A stretch of DNA of 64,000 bases from Acinetobacter sp. C26M (GTDB taxonomy: Bacteria; Pseudomonadota; Gammaproteobacteria; Pseudomonadales; Moraxellaceae), in contig NZ_CP098478.1 of NCBI RefSeq assembly GCF_023702675.1, forward strand, positions 806,001 through 870,000, given 5' to 3'. Below, one piece after another: positions 1-9,294 of this stretch. The position numbers and the translations under genes are program-made. The notes beneath the pieces are model-generated. The model made no database searches, was not told the DNA's origin, and saw only the letters and a program-made list of their open reading frames with translations. How positions within the stretch are numbered: the stretch's first letter is position 1; each line of letters begins with the position of its first letter.

Positions 1-1575
1 CGTGGTGAAGAAGGTTATGCGCGTTTCTTCTCTTATTTCAACCTATTCGTTGCCAGCATGTTGTTGTTGGTATTGGGCGATAACTTGGCGTTATTGTTCT
101 TAGGTTGGGAAGGCGTAGGTCTGTGCTCTTACTTATTGATTGGTTTCTACTACTCAAACCCTGCAAATGGTTGGGCGGCAATCAAAGCATTCACAGTAAC
201 ACGTGTGGGTGACGTATTCTTACTCATCGCATTGTTCTTGCTTTATCAACAATTTGGTACTTTGAATATTCAGTACATTGTTGAAAATGCAGCGACGGTT
301 ATGACACAAAGCTCATCATTGTCGATCTGGACAGCATTGATGTTGTTCTTGGGTGCAGCGGGTAAATCAGCGCAAATTCCATTACAAACTTGGTTAGCTG
401 ATGCGATGGCTGGTCCTACGCCAGTATCTGCATTGATCCACGCTGCAACAATGGTTACAGCGGGTGTGTACTTATGCTGCCGTATGTTCTCTGTGATGGA
501 AATGGCACCAGAAGTAATGCAGTTCATCTCGATTACAGGTGCTGTGACTTTGCTGGTTGCTGGCTTTGCCGCATTGGTGCAAACCGATATCAAACGTATC
601 TTGGCTTACTCAACCATGAGTCAGCTCGGTTATATGTTTATGGCAGTGGGTGCTGAAGCATACCAAGCTGGTTTATTCCACATGTTGGCTCACGCATTCT
701 TCAAAGCGTTATTGTTCCTTTCGTCAGGTGCAGTGATTCTTGCATGTCATCACGAACAAAACATTTTCAAAATGGGTGGATTACGTCACAAGATTCCATT
801 CGTATTCTGGTGTTTTGTAATCGGTGGTGGCGCATTGGCAGCACTTCCAATCGTGACCGTTGGCTTTTTCTCTAAAGATGCGATCTTGGGTGCAGTCTAT
901 GCACAGTCTACAATTGCAAATCTTCCGCTTTACAATACGTTGTATTGGGTGGGTGTTGCGGGTGCATTCTTAACGTCTATCTATACTTTCCGTTTAATTT
1001 GGGTGGTATTCTTTGGCGAAGAAAAAACCCATGCACATGCGATTCATGGCGTCACTTACTGGGGTCCACTTGCGATTCTTGCTACGTTATCAACAGGTAT
1101 CGGCTACTTCCTGCAAGCGCCAGTTGCAAAATTATTGACTGCGGCAAGCATTCCAAGTTTTGTTGTTCCTGAGAGCTTAGAAGCAGCTGTTGCACATGCT
1201 GAACATTTAGCAAGTGGTGTTGCCCTTGCTGGTTTAGCTGTGGGTATCTTCTTGTTTGCTTTTGCATACGGTGCAGTAAAAGCTTTTGCTCAAACATCTT
1301 TGGGTTCAGGTTTAGCGCACATTTGCCGTACAGCATTTGGTTTCGATGCTTTGTATGACATCGTATTTGTAAAACCTTATTTATTGATTGCGAAAATTTT
1401 AGGTCGTGATCCAGTTGACGGTTTATGGTTAGTACTCCCTGCAATTGTGAAGGGTGGTAATAGCTTTACAAGTTCGCGTCAAACAGGTTCATTACGTGAA
1501 TACGCTTCAAGCATGTCACTCGGTGTAGTGGTGTTATTGATGATCTTGATCGTGATTCAGGTTGTGGGGAAATAA
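1..1575 (+). CDS. nuoL: NADH-quinone oxidoreductase subunit L (5' truncated by window)
   Basis: Membrane antiporter-like subunit of complex I, which couples quinone reduction by NADH to proton pumping across the inner membrane. The reading frame is open from base 1, so the N-terminus lies outside the window; 524 residues are visible. Seen: many hydrophobic helices, the proton-channel core with HAATMVTAGVY near residue 150 and the QTDIKRILAYSTMSQLGY segment typical of NuoL/M/N and Mrp antiporters, then a C-terminal region with the long lateral helix expected for NuoL. It is followed by nuoM after a single base and then nuoN, the conserved order of the distal nuo operon. The family assignment is firm. 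Confidence 0.97.
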   Translation, partial: RGEEGYARFFSYFNLFVASMLLLVLGDNLALLFLGWEGVGLCSYLLIGFYYSNPANGWAAIKAFTVTRVGDVFLLIALFLLYQQFGTLNIQYIVENAATVMTQSSSLSIWTALMLFLGAAGKSAQIPLQTWLADAMAGPTPVSALIHAATMVTAGVYLCCRMFSVMEMAPEVMQFISITGAVTLLVAGFAALVQTDIKRILAYSTMSQLGYMFMAVGAEAYQAGLFHMLAHAFFKALLFLSSGAVILACHHEQNIFKMGGLRHKIPFVFWCFVIGGGALAALPIVTVGFFSKDAILGAVYAQSTIANLPLYNTLYWVGVAGAFLTSIYTFRLIWVVFFGEEKTHAHAIHGVTYWGPLAILATLSTGIGYFLQAPVAKLLTAASIPSFVVPESLEAAVAHAEHLASGVALAGLAVGIFLFAFAYGAVKAFAQTSLGSGLAHICRTAFGFDALYDIVFVKPYLLIAKILGRDPVDGLWLVLPAIVKGGNSFTSSRQTGSLREYASSMSLGVVVLLMILIVIQVVGK

Positions 1576-1576
1576 A

Positions 1577-3175
1577 ATGGAAAACAATTTAATTTTACCC
1601 GCACTGATTTTAGTTCCTTTCATTGCTGGTTTTATTTGTTGGTTAGTCGATAAATACGACCAACATTTGCCGCGCTGGATTGCCTTGATTGGTATGTTGA
1701 TTACCTTCGGTTTAGGCATTGCACTGTGGCAAAGTGGTACATTTAGCTACGAGTTGGGCGGTAAAGTCCCGACTTGGGCGGCTGAATTCCATCTTCCATG
1801 GATTCAGACTTTAGGCATTAGCATTCACTTAGCGGTGGATGGTTTATCTCTACTTATGGTGTTGTTGACTGCATTACTGGGTGTACTTGCAGTTGGCTGT
1901 TCATGGGGTGAGATTCAAAAGAACGTTGGTTTCTTCCATTTAAACTTACTTTGGAGTTTAGGTGGGGTCATCGGTGTATTCTTGGCGATTGACTTATTTT
2001 TGTTCTTCTTCTTCTGGGAGATGATGCTCGTACCAATCTACTTCTTGATTGCGTTATGGGGACACTCAGGGTCGAATGGTCGTTCGCGTGTTTATGCTGC
2101 AACTAAATTCTTCTTATATACTCAAATTGCTGGTTTGATCATGTTGATCGGTATCTTAGGCCTTGTGGTCTATGGATACATGATGACAGGTATGATCGGT
2201 TTCGATTACAACTATCTATTGGCTGTTGCGAACCACTTACCACCTGAAGTTGCTTATGCATTCATGCTGTGTTTCTTCATTGGTTTTGCGGTGAAGTTAC
2301 CAGTATTCCCATTACACGGTTGGTTACCTGATGCACATGCTCAAGCACCAACAGCGGGTTCTGTGGATTTAGCGGGTATCTTGATTAAAACAGCTGCGTA
2401 CGGTTTGCTTCGTTTCGTAATTCCATTCTTCCCGGCTGCATCAGCACAATTTGCTGATATCGCTATTATTTTGGGTCTGATTGGTATTTTCTACGGTGCA
2501 TTCTTAGCGTACCAACAAACAGATATGAAACGCTTACTTGCGTACACGTCTATTTCACACATGGGTTTCATCTTACTTGCAATTTATGCAGGTAATATCC
2601 TGACCTTCCAAGGCCTCATGATCATGATGTTGGCACATGGCTTGTCATCTGCTGCATTGTTCATTATGTCGGGTCAAGTGTATGAGCGTTTACACACACG
2701 TGATTTACGCTTGATGGGTGGTCTTCGTGGTCAGCTGCAATACTTGCCATTCTTCTTGATGTTCTTTGTTGCAGCATTGGTTGGTGTACCAGGTCTAGGT
2801 AACTTTATTGGTGAATTCCTGATCTTGATGGGTTCATTCAAAGCTTATCCAGCGTTCACCATCATTGCAGCAGTGAGCTTGGTATTTGCCGGTCTTTATG
2901 GTCTGATTCTGATTCACAAAGCATTATTTGGTGAACCAAACTCAGAGCAAAAACAGCACTATACCAGTCCGCTTAAAGATCTATCTGCACGTGAAGTCAC
3001 TATTTTGATGATCTGTGCGATCGGTTTGGTTTGGTTAGGTATTTACCCGCAAACATTCTTGGATATGTCTCATTCAAGCATGCAATGGTTAGTAAATAGT
3101 TATATGCCAGTACAAGAAGTTGTCGAAACTGTTCAACAGGCTGCAACTCAACTTGAACATGTGGAGATGCAATAA
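1577..3175 (+). CDS. nuoM: NADH-quinone oxidoreductase subunit M
   Basis: Second antiporter-like proton-pumping subunit of complex I, 532 residues, a usual length for NuoM. I chose the ATG at 1577 because GGGGAAAT lies just upstream as ribosome binding site; an in-frame TTG at 1562 would overlap nuoL and adds no conserved residues. Visible signatures: FFFFWEMMLVPIYFLI (the glutamate essential for proton translocation), FAVKLPVFPLHGWLPDAHAQAPT and QTDMKRLLAYTSISHMGF. The stop lies 3 bases before nuoN, so the genes are translationally close-coupled. Firm assignment. Confidence 0.97.
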   Translation: MENNLILPALILVPFIAGFICWLVDKYDQHLPRWIALIGMLITFGLGIALWQSGTFSYELGGKVPTWAAEFHLPWIQTLGISIHLAVDGLSLLMVLLTALLGVLAVGCSWGEIQKNVGFFHLNLLWSLGGVIGVFLAIDLFLFFFFWEMMLVPIYFLIALWGHSGSNGRSRVYAATKFFLYTQIAGLIMLIGILGLVVYGYMMTGMIGFDYNYLLAVANHLPPEVAYAFMLCFFIGFAVKLPVFPLHGWLPDAHAQAPTAGSVDLAGILIKTAAYGLLRFVIPFFPAASAQFADIAIILGLIGIFYGAFLAYQQTDMKRLLAYTSISHMGFILLAIYAGNILTFQGLMIMMLAHGLSSAALFIMSGQVYERLHTRDLRLMGGLRGQLQYLPFFLMFFVAALVGVPGLGNFIGEFLILMGSFKAYPAFTIIAAVSLVFAGLYGLILIHKALFGEPNSEQKQHYTSPLKDLSAREVTILMICAIGLVWLGIYPQTFLDMSHSSMQWLVNSYMPVQEVVETVQQAATQLEHVEMQ

Positions 3176-3178
3176 ATC

Positions 3179-4675
3179 ATGAACTTCACAATTTCTTTTT
3201 CTGAGCTAATGCCACTTGCTCCTGTGATGATTGTGGCTTTGACCGCAATCGTCGTGATGTTATTAACTGCGATTAAGCGTAATCACAATCTGATTGCAAC
3301 AACTTCGGTTGTGGGTTTAAACCTTGCTGCAATTTATATTGGATACACCATGTTTAGTGGGCACTTTGCACCAGTAAACGTGATGGGCATGTTCATGGTT
3401 GATCCATTTACCATGCTCTATCAATTCCTGATTCTAATTGCCGCTTTAGCGTGCTGTACTTTATCTCATGCTTATATTGAGACCTATAAGGACAACCGCG
3501 AAGAGTTGTATATCTTGTTACTGTGTTCAGTGACAGGTGCAATGTTGTTGGTTTCAAGCTCACACTATGCAGCATTCTTCATCAGCCTAGAGTTGATGTC
3601 GATTCCTGTATACGGCATGTTGGCATATACCTATCAACGTAGTCAGTCTTTGGAAGCGGGGATTAAATACCTTGTACTTTCAGCGACTGCTTCTGCAATG
3701 TTGCTCATGGGTATGGCGTATATCTATGCATATACAGGTTCATTGTCGTTCTATGACTCTGTTCAGGCATTGTTTACTGCAATCAAACAACCAATGGTGT
3801 TATTGGGCTTAGGTTTAATTATCTTTGCTGTTGCATTCAAACTTTCACTTGCACCATTCCATAAATGGACGCCAGATGTATATGCAGGTGCACCAGCACC
3901 TATGGCAACCTTCTTGGCAACGGCTGCGAAAGTTGCGACGATTGGTTTATTTGTACGTTACTTACTGACTTCTGGTGCAATCTTGGTTGAATCATTAGTG
4001 ACAGTCATTACCATCATTGCGGTATTGTCGATCGTGGTGGGTAACCTACTTGCAGTTCGTCAAGTCAACTTGAAACGTATCTTGGGTTATTCATCGATTG
4101 CACACTTCGGTTATTTGTTGATTGCTTTAATCAGCATGACTTATGCAAGTCTTGGTAGTGTGACTGTTTATGTAATTACCTATGTATTGACCACAATCGG
4201 TGCATTTGGTGCGGTTGCATTAATGTCGAGCCCATATAACAACGTCGATGAAGCACAAAGCCTTGCAGACTACCGTGGTTTGTTCTGGCGCCGTCCGATC
4301 TTGACTGCAACTTTAACCGTGATGATGTTGTCTTTAGCAGGTATTCCATTAACAGCGGGCTTCATTGGTAAGTTCTTGGTGGTGATGGCTGCGGTGACAA
4401 CGCAACACTGGTTCTTGGCTGCAATGATCGTGGTGGGTAGTGGCATCGGCTTGTACTACTACTTACGTGTGATGGTAGTGATGTATATGACTCCACCAGA
4501 TGTACCACGTATTGATGCTGATGCCCATTGGGGAAGTAAGGTCGGTGGTCTTATGGTCCTTGCTGCTGCGTTATTGGTATTGGTGATGGGTGTTTATCCA
4601 GATCCAATGATTAACTTGGCATTGAAGGCAGAGATCCTTTCTCCATTGCACTTTATGTTGTCTCAACAACAGTAA
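3179..4675 (+). CDS. nuoN: NADH-quinone oxidoreductase subunit N
   Basis: Third antiporter-like proton channel of complex I, 498 residues, last gene of the nuo operon. It shows about 14 hydrophobic helices, the motif [13 protein letters not shown] with its conserved glutamate, [20 protein letters not shown] and the [19 protein letters not shown] segment characteristic of NuoN. The ATG sits 3 bases after the nuoM stop. A perfect GC-rich hairpin with a T run begins 16 bases after the stop, so this is the operon end. Firm assignment. Confidence 0.97.
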   Translation: MNFTISFSELMPLAPVMIVALTAIVVMLLTAIKRNHNLIATTSVVGLNLAAIYIGYTMFSGHFAPVNVMGMFMVDPFTMLYQFLILIAALACCTLSHAYIETYKDNREELYILLLCSVTGAMLLVSSSHYAAFFISLELMSIPVYGMLAYTYQRSQSLEAGIKYLVLSATASAMLLMGMAYIYAYTGSLSFYDSVQALFTAIKQPMVLLGLGLIIFAVAFKLSLAPFHKWTPDVYAGAPAPMATFLATAAKVATIGLFVRYLLTSGAILVESLVTVITIIAVLSIVVGNLLAVRQVNLKRILGYSSIAHFGYLLIALISMTYASLGSVTVYVITYVLTTIGAFGAVALMSSPYNNVDEAQSLADYRGLFWRRPILTATLTVMMLSLAGIPLTAGFIGKFLVVMAAVTTQHWFLAAMIVVGSGIGLYYYLRVMVVMYMTPPDVPRIDADAHWGSKVGGLMVLAAALLVLVMGVYPDPMINLALKAEILSPLHFMLSQQQ

Positions 4676-4690
4676 TCGTCGGATTTGTAC

Positions 4691-4720
4691 AAAAAAGCCT
4701 CCAAAGTTGGAGGCTTTTTT
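4691..4720 (+). terminator. Rho-independent terminator of the nuo operon
   Basis: A 12-base perfect inverted repeat (AAAAAAGCCTCC / GGAGGCTTTTTT) with a six-base loop ends in a T run. Its flanking A and T tracts make it usable in both directions. Confidence 0.93.
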
Positions 4721-4721
4721 A

Positions 4722-4748
4722 TTGATGAGTAAAAAAACACTTTATAAT
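4722..4748 (+). promoter_or_regulatory. Candidate sigma-70 promoter of upp
   Basis: A perfect TATAAT at 4743-4748 is preceded by TTGATG at 4722-4727. The 15-base spacer is shorter than ideal. It lies between the nuo terminator and the GTG start of upp, and supports that late start because translation from an earlier in-frame codon would begin upstream of the -10 box. Confidence 0.55.
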
Positions 4749-4781
4749 GGAGTGAGATTAATATTACCTAGGTACTCATTC

Positions 4782-5417
4782 GTGTCGATTCAAGAAATCC
4801 GTCATCCGCTTATTCGCCATAAACTTGGTTTATTACGTCGTTCAGATATTAGTACCAAGAACTTCCGTGAATTAGCGCAAGAAGTCACGATGTTACTGAC
4901 TTATGAAGCAACAAAGGATCTTCCTGTTGTTGATCATGAAATTGATGGGTGGGCAGGGAAAGTCTCAACTCAGCGTATCGCAGGGAAGAAAATCACAATT
5001 GTTCCGATCTTGCGTGCTGGTATTGGTATGCTTGAGGGCGTTCTTAGCCTGATTCCAAGCGCGAAAGTGAGTGTCTTAGGTTTAGAGCGTGATGAAGCAA
5101 CTTTAGAAGTGCGCACCTACTATAAAAAGTTGGTTCCTGATGTTGCCAATCGCTTAGCCATGATTATTGATCCAATGCTTGCAACAGGTAATTCTTTAAT
5201 TGCTGCAATTGATGTATTGAAAGCAAGTGGCTGTAAAGATATTCGTGTCATGGTCTTGGTTGCTGCGCCAGAAGGTGTTGCGAAAGTAGAAGCTGCACAT
5301 CCTGATGTGCTGATCTATACCGCATCGATTGACCAAGGTCTGAATGAAGAAGGTTATATTGTTCCTGGTCTGGGTGATGCTGGCGACAAGATTTTTGGTA
5401 GTGTTCAAAAAGACTGA
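4782..5417 (+). CDS. upp: Uracil phosphoribosyltransferase
   Basis: Pyrimidine salvage enzyme that converts uracil plus PRPP to UMP in the cytosol. With the GTG at 4782 it has 211 residues, the normal UPRTase length. An in-frame TTG at 4707 would add 25 residues and start inside the nuo terminator, so I reject it. Seen: N-terminal [17 protein letters not shown], the TYEATKDLP flexible-loop region, PILRAGIGM, and the PRPP-binding loop [12 protein letters not shown] followed by the uracil-binding C-terminal [12 protein letters not shown] hairpin terminator follows. Standalone gene. Confidence 0.96.
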   Translation: MSIQEIRHPLIRHKLGLLRRSDISTKNFRELAQEVTMLLTYEATKDLPVVDHEIDGWAGKVSTQRIAGKKITIVPILRAGIGMLEGVLSLIPSAKVSVLGLERDEATLEVRTYYKKLVPDVANRLAMIIDPMLATGNSLIAAIDVLKASGCKDIRVMVLVAAPEGVAKVEAAHPDVLIYTASIDQGLNEEGYIVPGLGDAGDKIFGSVQKD

Positions 5418-5433
5418 TTTTTGAAACATTCAT

Positions 5434-5494
5434 AAAAAGAGGCTTGATCTCATCCTGAAGCTGTTTTGGGGATAGATTGAAAGTCTCTTTTTTA
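5434..5494 (+). terminator. Probable terminator after upp
   Basis: AAAAAGAG...CTT pairs imperfectly with AAG.CTCTTTTTT, giving a long stem with a one-base mismatch and a large loop before a T run. It also overlaps the -35 region proposed for the next gene. Confidence 0.6.
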
Positions 5495-5506
5495 TTTTTA
5501 TATACT
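5477..5506 (+). promoter_or_regulatory. Candidate promoter of the cold-shock-domain gene
   Basis: TTGAAA (5477-5482) and TATACT (5501-5506) are separated by 18 bases, close to a sigma-70 consensus and 35 bases upstream of the ATG at 5541. Confidence 0.5.
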
Positions 5507-5540
5507 GTGATGATCAGATTTGCAAAGTAGGATAAATGTC

Positions 5541-5831
5541 ATGAAGCAAGAGTTCTATCAGGGAAAAATTAAACAATATAATCCAGACAAAGGTTTTGGC
5601 TTTATTGGGACCTCTGAAGGGGATGTGTTTTTTCATATTTCCGAGTATCCAGCTGGTGGCGAACCGAAAAGAAATGAAAAAGTGAAATTTGTGGTCGTTG
5701 AAAATGACGGAAAGTACAAAGCCACAAAAATAGAGCTTGTTGATCCAAATCCAGCGAAAACCAGAAAAACTAAAATAGCAACGCACAATAATTCGATTAC
5801 AACCGAGTTGTTATCAAATTTCAGACGCTAA
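5541..5831 (+). CDS. Cold-shock-domain (CspA-like) nucleic-acid-binding protein
   Basis: Predicted single-stranded RNA/DNA-binding protein, 96 residues from the ATG at 5541, which follows AGGATAAATGTC (AGGA as ribosome binding site). A TTG seven codons earlier is less likely. The cold-shock domain occupies about residues 5-66: KGFGFI (RNP-1-like) and VFFHIS (RNP-2-like) are both present. A basic tail (PAKTRKTKIATHNN) of about 25 residues extends beyond the usual CspA length of 67-70, so it is a tailed variant rather than a minimal Csp. Standalone, with its own promoter and terminator. RNA chaperone function is inferred from the domain. Confidence 0.85.
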   Translation: MKQEFYQGKIKQYNPDKGFGFIGTSEGDVFFHISEYPAGGEPKRNEKVKFVVVENDGKYKATKIELVDPNPAKTRKTKIATHNNSITTELLSNFRR

Positions 5832-5878
5832 TTTTTTGTGATGGCTTGATTTAAACTTGGTTTTAAATTTCAAGAGAG

Positions 5879-5900
5879 AAGAGGCTTTTAGCCTCTTTTT
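5879..5900 (+). terminator. Rho-independent terminator
   Basis: AAGAGGCT-TTT-AGCCTCTTTTT: a perfect short hairpin with T run, 48 bases after the cold-shock gene. Confidence 0.85.
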
Positions 5901-6075
5901 CTTTCTATAGGATCTAAATACGATCGCCTCTTCATTGCTTTATTGTGGCTAATCAACTGTTGAAGTAAGTCCGAGAGGCAAAAAGCATTTCATCGGTTAT
6001 TAAGCTAAGAATAAATTATGTGAATTCTCATCATGAGATTTTTATATTTATTAAATAAATGGGTATTATTTTGTT
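5901..6075. other. Intergenic region before the siderophore receptor
   Basis: AT-rich stretch without a convincing coding frame. Together with the neighbouring regulatory bases it forms a gap of about 310 bases between the cold-shock gene and the receptor start. It contains TCTCA-TCA-TGAGA at 6026-6038, a short palindrome of unknown role. No RNA gene is evident. Confidence 0.5.
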
Positions 6076-6115
6076 AATGATTTTTATTATCATTTGTTGG
6101 TTTATCTTATATACT
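6076..6115 (+). promoter_or_regulatory. Fur box and overlapping promoter of the TonB-dependent receptor
   Basis: AATGAT...ATCATT at 6076-6094 matches the 19-base Fur palindrome in its outer hexamers and AT-rich centre. TTATCA (6087-6092) and TATACT (6110-6115) with a 17-base spacer overlap it, so Fur-iron binding would block RNA polymerase. This places the promoter downstream of the in-frame ATG at 6059. Confidence 0.6.
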
Positions 6116-6145
6116 GTGGTCAAATTTTTATCGGGGTTTGATCAC

Positions 6146-8248
6146 TTGAAAAAGAATATATTATTTTTATCTCTCATTGCTTTACCTATGTTTGCTGTTG
6201 CTGAAGACAATACCGTTTTACCAACGATTACGGTAAAAGCTGATCAACAAGAGAGTTATGCTGCTGGTAAGCTCAAGAAAAATTCAAATTTGGGTAGCTT
6301 AGGCAATAAATCTACTATTGATACCCCGTTTTCTGTTACGACTTATTCGGATAAGTTGATTCAAGATCAGCAAGCTGCAACTGTTTCAGAAGTATTAAGA
6401 AATGATCCAAGTATTCGTGAAACAACCAATGCTGGACATTTAAATGAAAATGTTCAGATTCGTGGTTTTAGCGTTGGATTTGAAGACTATAACCTAAATG
6501 GCCTGTTTGGAATGGCGCCGACTGGGCGTATTCCTACAGATATTCTTGAGTCAGTCACTTTATTAAAAGGTCCAAATGCTTTAGTTGCTGGGATGGCACC
6601 AGCAGGTAGTGTTGGTGGCGTTGTAATGGTTCAGACTAAACGTGCCAATCAAAATCTGACTCAAGTTTCAGCGAGCTATGAAGATGGGGGATACTACAAA
6701 TCAGGTTTTGATGTATCCCGTCGCTTAGGCACAAATAATGAATTTGGTATCAGAGCGAGTGGCTCATATGGTACAGGGGAACATCTTATTGATGGAATGG
6801 ATGATAGCAATGCAACTGGCGTACTTGCACTTGACTATACGACAGATAAATTAAAGTTAAATTTTGATGCATATACGATGCGAGATGATCGTGAAGGTGG
6901 TTCACCGGCAATGGTGTCAATGGGAACAATCAAACAAGTGATTGCAGCTCCTGATGGTAATAATAACTATTTTCCAAAAATTGAAGGAAAGCAGAATAGC
7001 CAATATGTGGGGCTATCTGGTGAATACAAGTTCAGCCCAGATTTAAAAGTGTTTGCAGGAGTTGGATATACTGAAAAAGAATATTCAGGCCATCTTTTTG
7101 GTACGCGAATGATTGTACAAAATGCTGAAACAGGTGCTGCAAAATCGCAATATTATCGAGTAGGGACTCAGGAACACAATGTTGCGGCAAACACTGGTCT
7201 TGAAGCGAAATTTGAAACAGGGAATATCAAACATACTGTTGGTATTCGAGCAGATTATTTAACTCGTAAATATTGGCAGCACGGTGCGGCAACAGTGTCG
7301 GCCTTTGATACTAATTTATATGATCCATTAAACACTGGAGCAATGCCAACCAGCTATCCTAAAATAGTACCTTACGGGGACAACAAGTATGTGAGTTATA
7401 CATTGACTGACCAAGTTTCAATGTTGGATGATCGGTTACAGTTAATTTTAGGAGCGCGCTATCAAGATATTGATACCAAAAACTTATTCAGAAAAACTAA
7501 TTACTCTGCAGATAAGGTTTCACCAAGTATAGGTATTGTTATTAAGCCTTTTGCTGAAAATCTTTCTTTTTACGCGAGTTATGTTGAAGGTTTATCTGAA
7601 GGTGTAACCGTTTCTGATATTACTTATCCAACTGCGAAAAATAAAGGTGAAACTTTAGCACCGTACCAGACTAAGCAATATGAAATTGGTGCGAAGCATC
7701 AAATGGGTTCTTGGTTAAATACTTTAGCGCTGTATCAAATTGAAAAACCAGAAGCTTATTTAGACAGTGCTACATCAATTGTTAAAGATGATGCTGAAAC
7801 TCGTTCACGTGGGATCGAGTGGTCATTCTCAGGTAATATTACTGAGGATTTAAGCTTGCTTGGAAATCTGGCTTATATCGATGCTGAGTATATTAAGTCT
7901 GGAACCCCTGCTCTTGAGGGAAAAACAATTTATGGCATACCTGATTTCACTGCTGGTTTGGCCTTAGATTATAAGATTCCACAAATTGATGGCTTGAGTG
8001 TAAATACACGTGCGACCTATGTGAGTAAACAGTATTTAAATAACACAAATACTTTGGAATTACCTGATTACACTATTTTTGATTTAGGTGCTAAGTACAA
8101 AGCAAAAATTGGTGGTGTGGATACAACATTTAGGGCAAATATTGATAATGTTGCGGACAAAAAACATTGGGCCGGTGTATTTAATAATGACTATGCCATT
8201 ATTGGTGCAGGTCGTACCTATAAATTGGGTGTGAGTTTCGATTTCTAA
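6146..8248 (+). CDS. TonB-dependent siderophore receptor
   Basis: Outer-membrane gated channel that imports a ferric siderophore using TonB/ExbBD energy. I start it at the TTG at 6146 (700 residues): this gives a clean signal peptide (LKKNILFLSLIALPMFAVA, then EDN), GGGG lies about 9 bases upstream, and the promoter plus Fur box lie just before. The ATG at 6059 would put a second hydrophobic stretch before the signal peptide. Seen: TonB box-like TITVKA, plug domain (IDTPFSVTTYS, EVLRNDPSIR, IRGF, LLKGPNALVAGM, GSVGGVV) and a 22-strand barrel ending in a terminal Phe (LGVSFDF). The substrate cannot be told from sequence. Iron repression is inferred from the Fur box. Confidence 0.9.
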   Translation: MKKNILFLSLIALPMFAVAEDNTVLPTITVKADQQESYAAGKLKKNSNLGSLGNKSTIDTPFSVTTYSDKLIQDQQAATVSEVLRNDPSIRETTNAGHLNENVQIRGFSVGFEDYNLNGLFGMAPTGRIPTDILESVTLLKGPNALVAGMAPAGSVGGVVMVQTKRANQNLTQVSASYEDGGYYKSGFDVSRRLGTNNEFGIRASGSYGTGEHLIDGMDDSNATGVLALDYTTDKLKLNFDAYTMRDDREGGSPAMVSMGTIKQVIAAPDGNNNYFPKIEGKQNSQYVGLSGEYKFSPDLKVFAGVGYTEKEYSGHLFGTRMIVQNAETGAAKSQYYRVGTQEHNVAANTGLEAKFETGNIKHTVGIRADYLTRKYWQHGAATVSAFDTNLYDPLNTGAMPTSYPKIVPYGDNKYVSYTLTDQVSMLDDRLQLILGARYQDIDTKNLFRKTNYSADKVSPSIGIVIKPFAENLSFYASYVEGLSEGVTVSDITYPTAKNKGETLAPYQTKQYEIGAKHQMGSWLNTLALYQIEKPEAYLDSATSIVKDDAETRSRGIEWSFSGNITEDLSLLGNLAYIDAEYIKSGTPALEGKTIYGIPDFTAGLALDYKIPQIDGLSVNTRATYVSKQYLNNTNTLELPDYTIFDLGAKYKAKIGGVDTTFRANIDNVADKKHWAGVFNNDYAIIGAGRTYKLGVSFDF

Positions 8249-8256
8249 ATGAAAAT

Positions 8257-8286
8257 AAAAAACGCTTCCTAGTGGAAGCGTTTTTT
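8257..8286 (+). terminator. Bidirectional terminator between receptor and finR
   Basis: AAAAAACGCTTCC-TAGT-GGAAGCGTTTTTT is a perfect 13-base stem with A and T tracts on both sides. It serves the converging receptor and LysR genes. Confidence 0.92.
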
Positions 8287-8297
8287 ATTGGAGTGAA

Positions 8298-9182
8298 TTA
8301 CACCTGACGTTCGCAAAATTGTAAAAAGGCTTTCAGTCCAGGCCCTTGATACTTTTGACGATGCACTAACATATAGAGCGGGCGGGTCAATTGCCAGAAT
8401 GGGGTATCCAAGATGACCAGTTGGCCTTTTTCTTGTAGCGGTTCAATCGCTAGTCTAGAAACACAAGACATACCTAAACCACCCGCGACAATTTTTAAGA
8501 TCGCTTCATTATGACCCAGTGTTAAACGGATATTGGCATCGGGTAAATCTTGCAAAATGGCATTATCAAACACTTCACGAGTGCCTGAGCCTTCCTCACG
8601 TAGAATCCACTCCACATCTAGAAAATCAGTTGGACTCACCGGGCGATTCAATTGTGCTAAGGGATGATCAGGCGCACAGCATACGGCTAGCTCATCATCA
8701 CGCCAATGGATACATTGCAGTTGAGGTAAATGACAAGACCCTTCGATCAAGGCTAGATCTAATTGGAATTGATTGACTGCTTCAATCATTTGGCGGGTAT
8801 TGCCCACTTGCAGTTGCAGATGTGCTTGTGGATGACGTTGTAAAAAGTCAGCCATCAAATCTGGCATTAAATAATCACTAATTGTAAGCGTTGCACCTAA
8901 GCGTAGGTCAATACTTTGGAGTTCCCCTTTAGCTGCTTGCTCAAACGATTCACAGCGACCTAAAATTTCCAAAGCTTGCGGGAGTAAGAAACGTCCCAAA
9001 TCATTGAGTTGTAATCGTTTTCCTAAACGGTCAAACAGCGGTGCACCTAGTCCATCTTCTAAATCAGCTAAAGCCATACTTGCCGCACTTTGTGTGAGTC
9101 GGACAGCATCACTCGCTTTGGTAACAGTTCCTTCCTGAGCGACCGCCACGAAAACAGCCAACTGGCGTAATGTCATGCGCAT
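8298..9182 (-). CDS. finR: LysR-family transcriptional regulator, FinR-like
   Basis: LysR regulator, 294 residues. The N-terminal winged helix-turn-helix (residues 3-62: LRQLAVFVAVAQEGTVTKASDAVRLTQSAASMAL in part) is followed by a periplasmic-binding-protein-like effector domain. It is divergent from fpr with a 112-base intergenic region. In Pseudomonas the LysR gene divergent from fpr is FinR, which activates fpr under superoxide stress; the symbol is assigned from this context plus general similarity, and the regulatory role here is inference. A perfect inverted repeat lies in the shared intergenic region as candidate binding site. Confidence 0.8.
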   Translation of the reverse strand: MRMTLRQLAVFVAVAQEGTVTKASDAVRLTQSAASMALADLEDGLGAPLFDRLGKRLQLNDLGRFLLPQALEILGRCESFEQAAKGELQSIDLRLGATLTISDYLMPDLMADFLQRHPQAHLQLQVGNTRQMIEAVNQFQLDLALIEGSCHLPQLQCIHWRDDELAVCCAPDHPLAQLNRPVSPTDFLDVEWILREEGSGTREVFDNAILQDLPDANIRLTLGHNEAILKIVAGGLGMSCVSRLAIEPLQEKGQLVILDTPFWQLTRPLYMLVHRQKYQGPGLKAFLQFCERQV

Positions 9183-9203
9183 GTTAAAAGCCTTAACGTA
9201 TTG

Positions 9204-9229
9204 AGGATCTCATCGATTTAACAGATCCT
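9204..9229. promoter_or_regulatory. Candidate FinR (LysR) binding site
   Basis: AGGATCT and AGATCCT form a perfect 7-base inverted repeat separated by 12 bases, in the intergenic region of the divergent finR and fpr genes. It starts 22 bases from the finR start codon and ends 66 bases from that of fpr. Confidence 0.5.
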
Positions 9230-9294
9230 AAGAGTATTCATGATTTATCTGATCATGCTAACATGAGCGCACTGTTTCGTGCCACGTTCTCATC

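Noticed and set aside
4707..4781. N-terminal extension of Upp from a TTG
   Set aside because: It would begin inside the nuo terminator and upstream of the TATAAT box, and the extra residues are not UPRTase-like.
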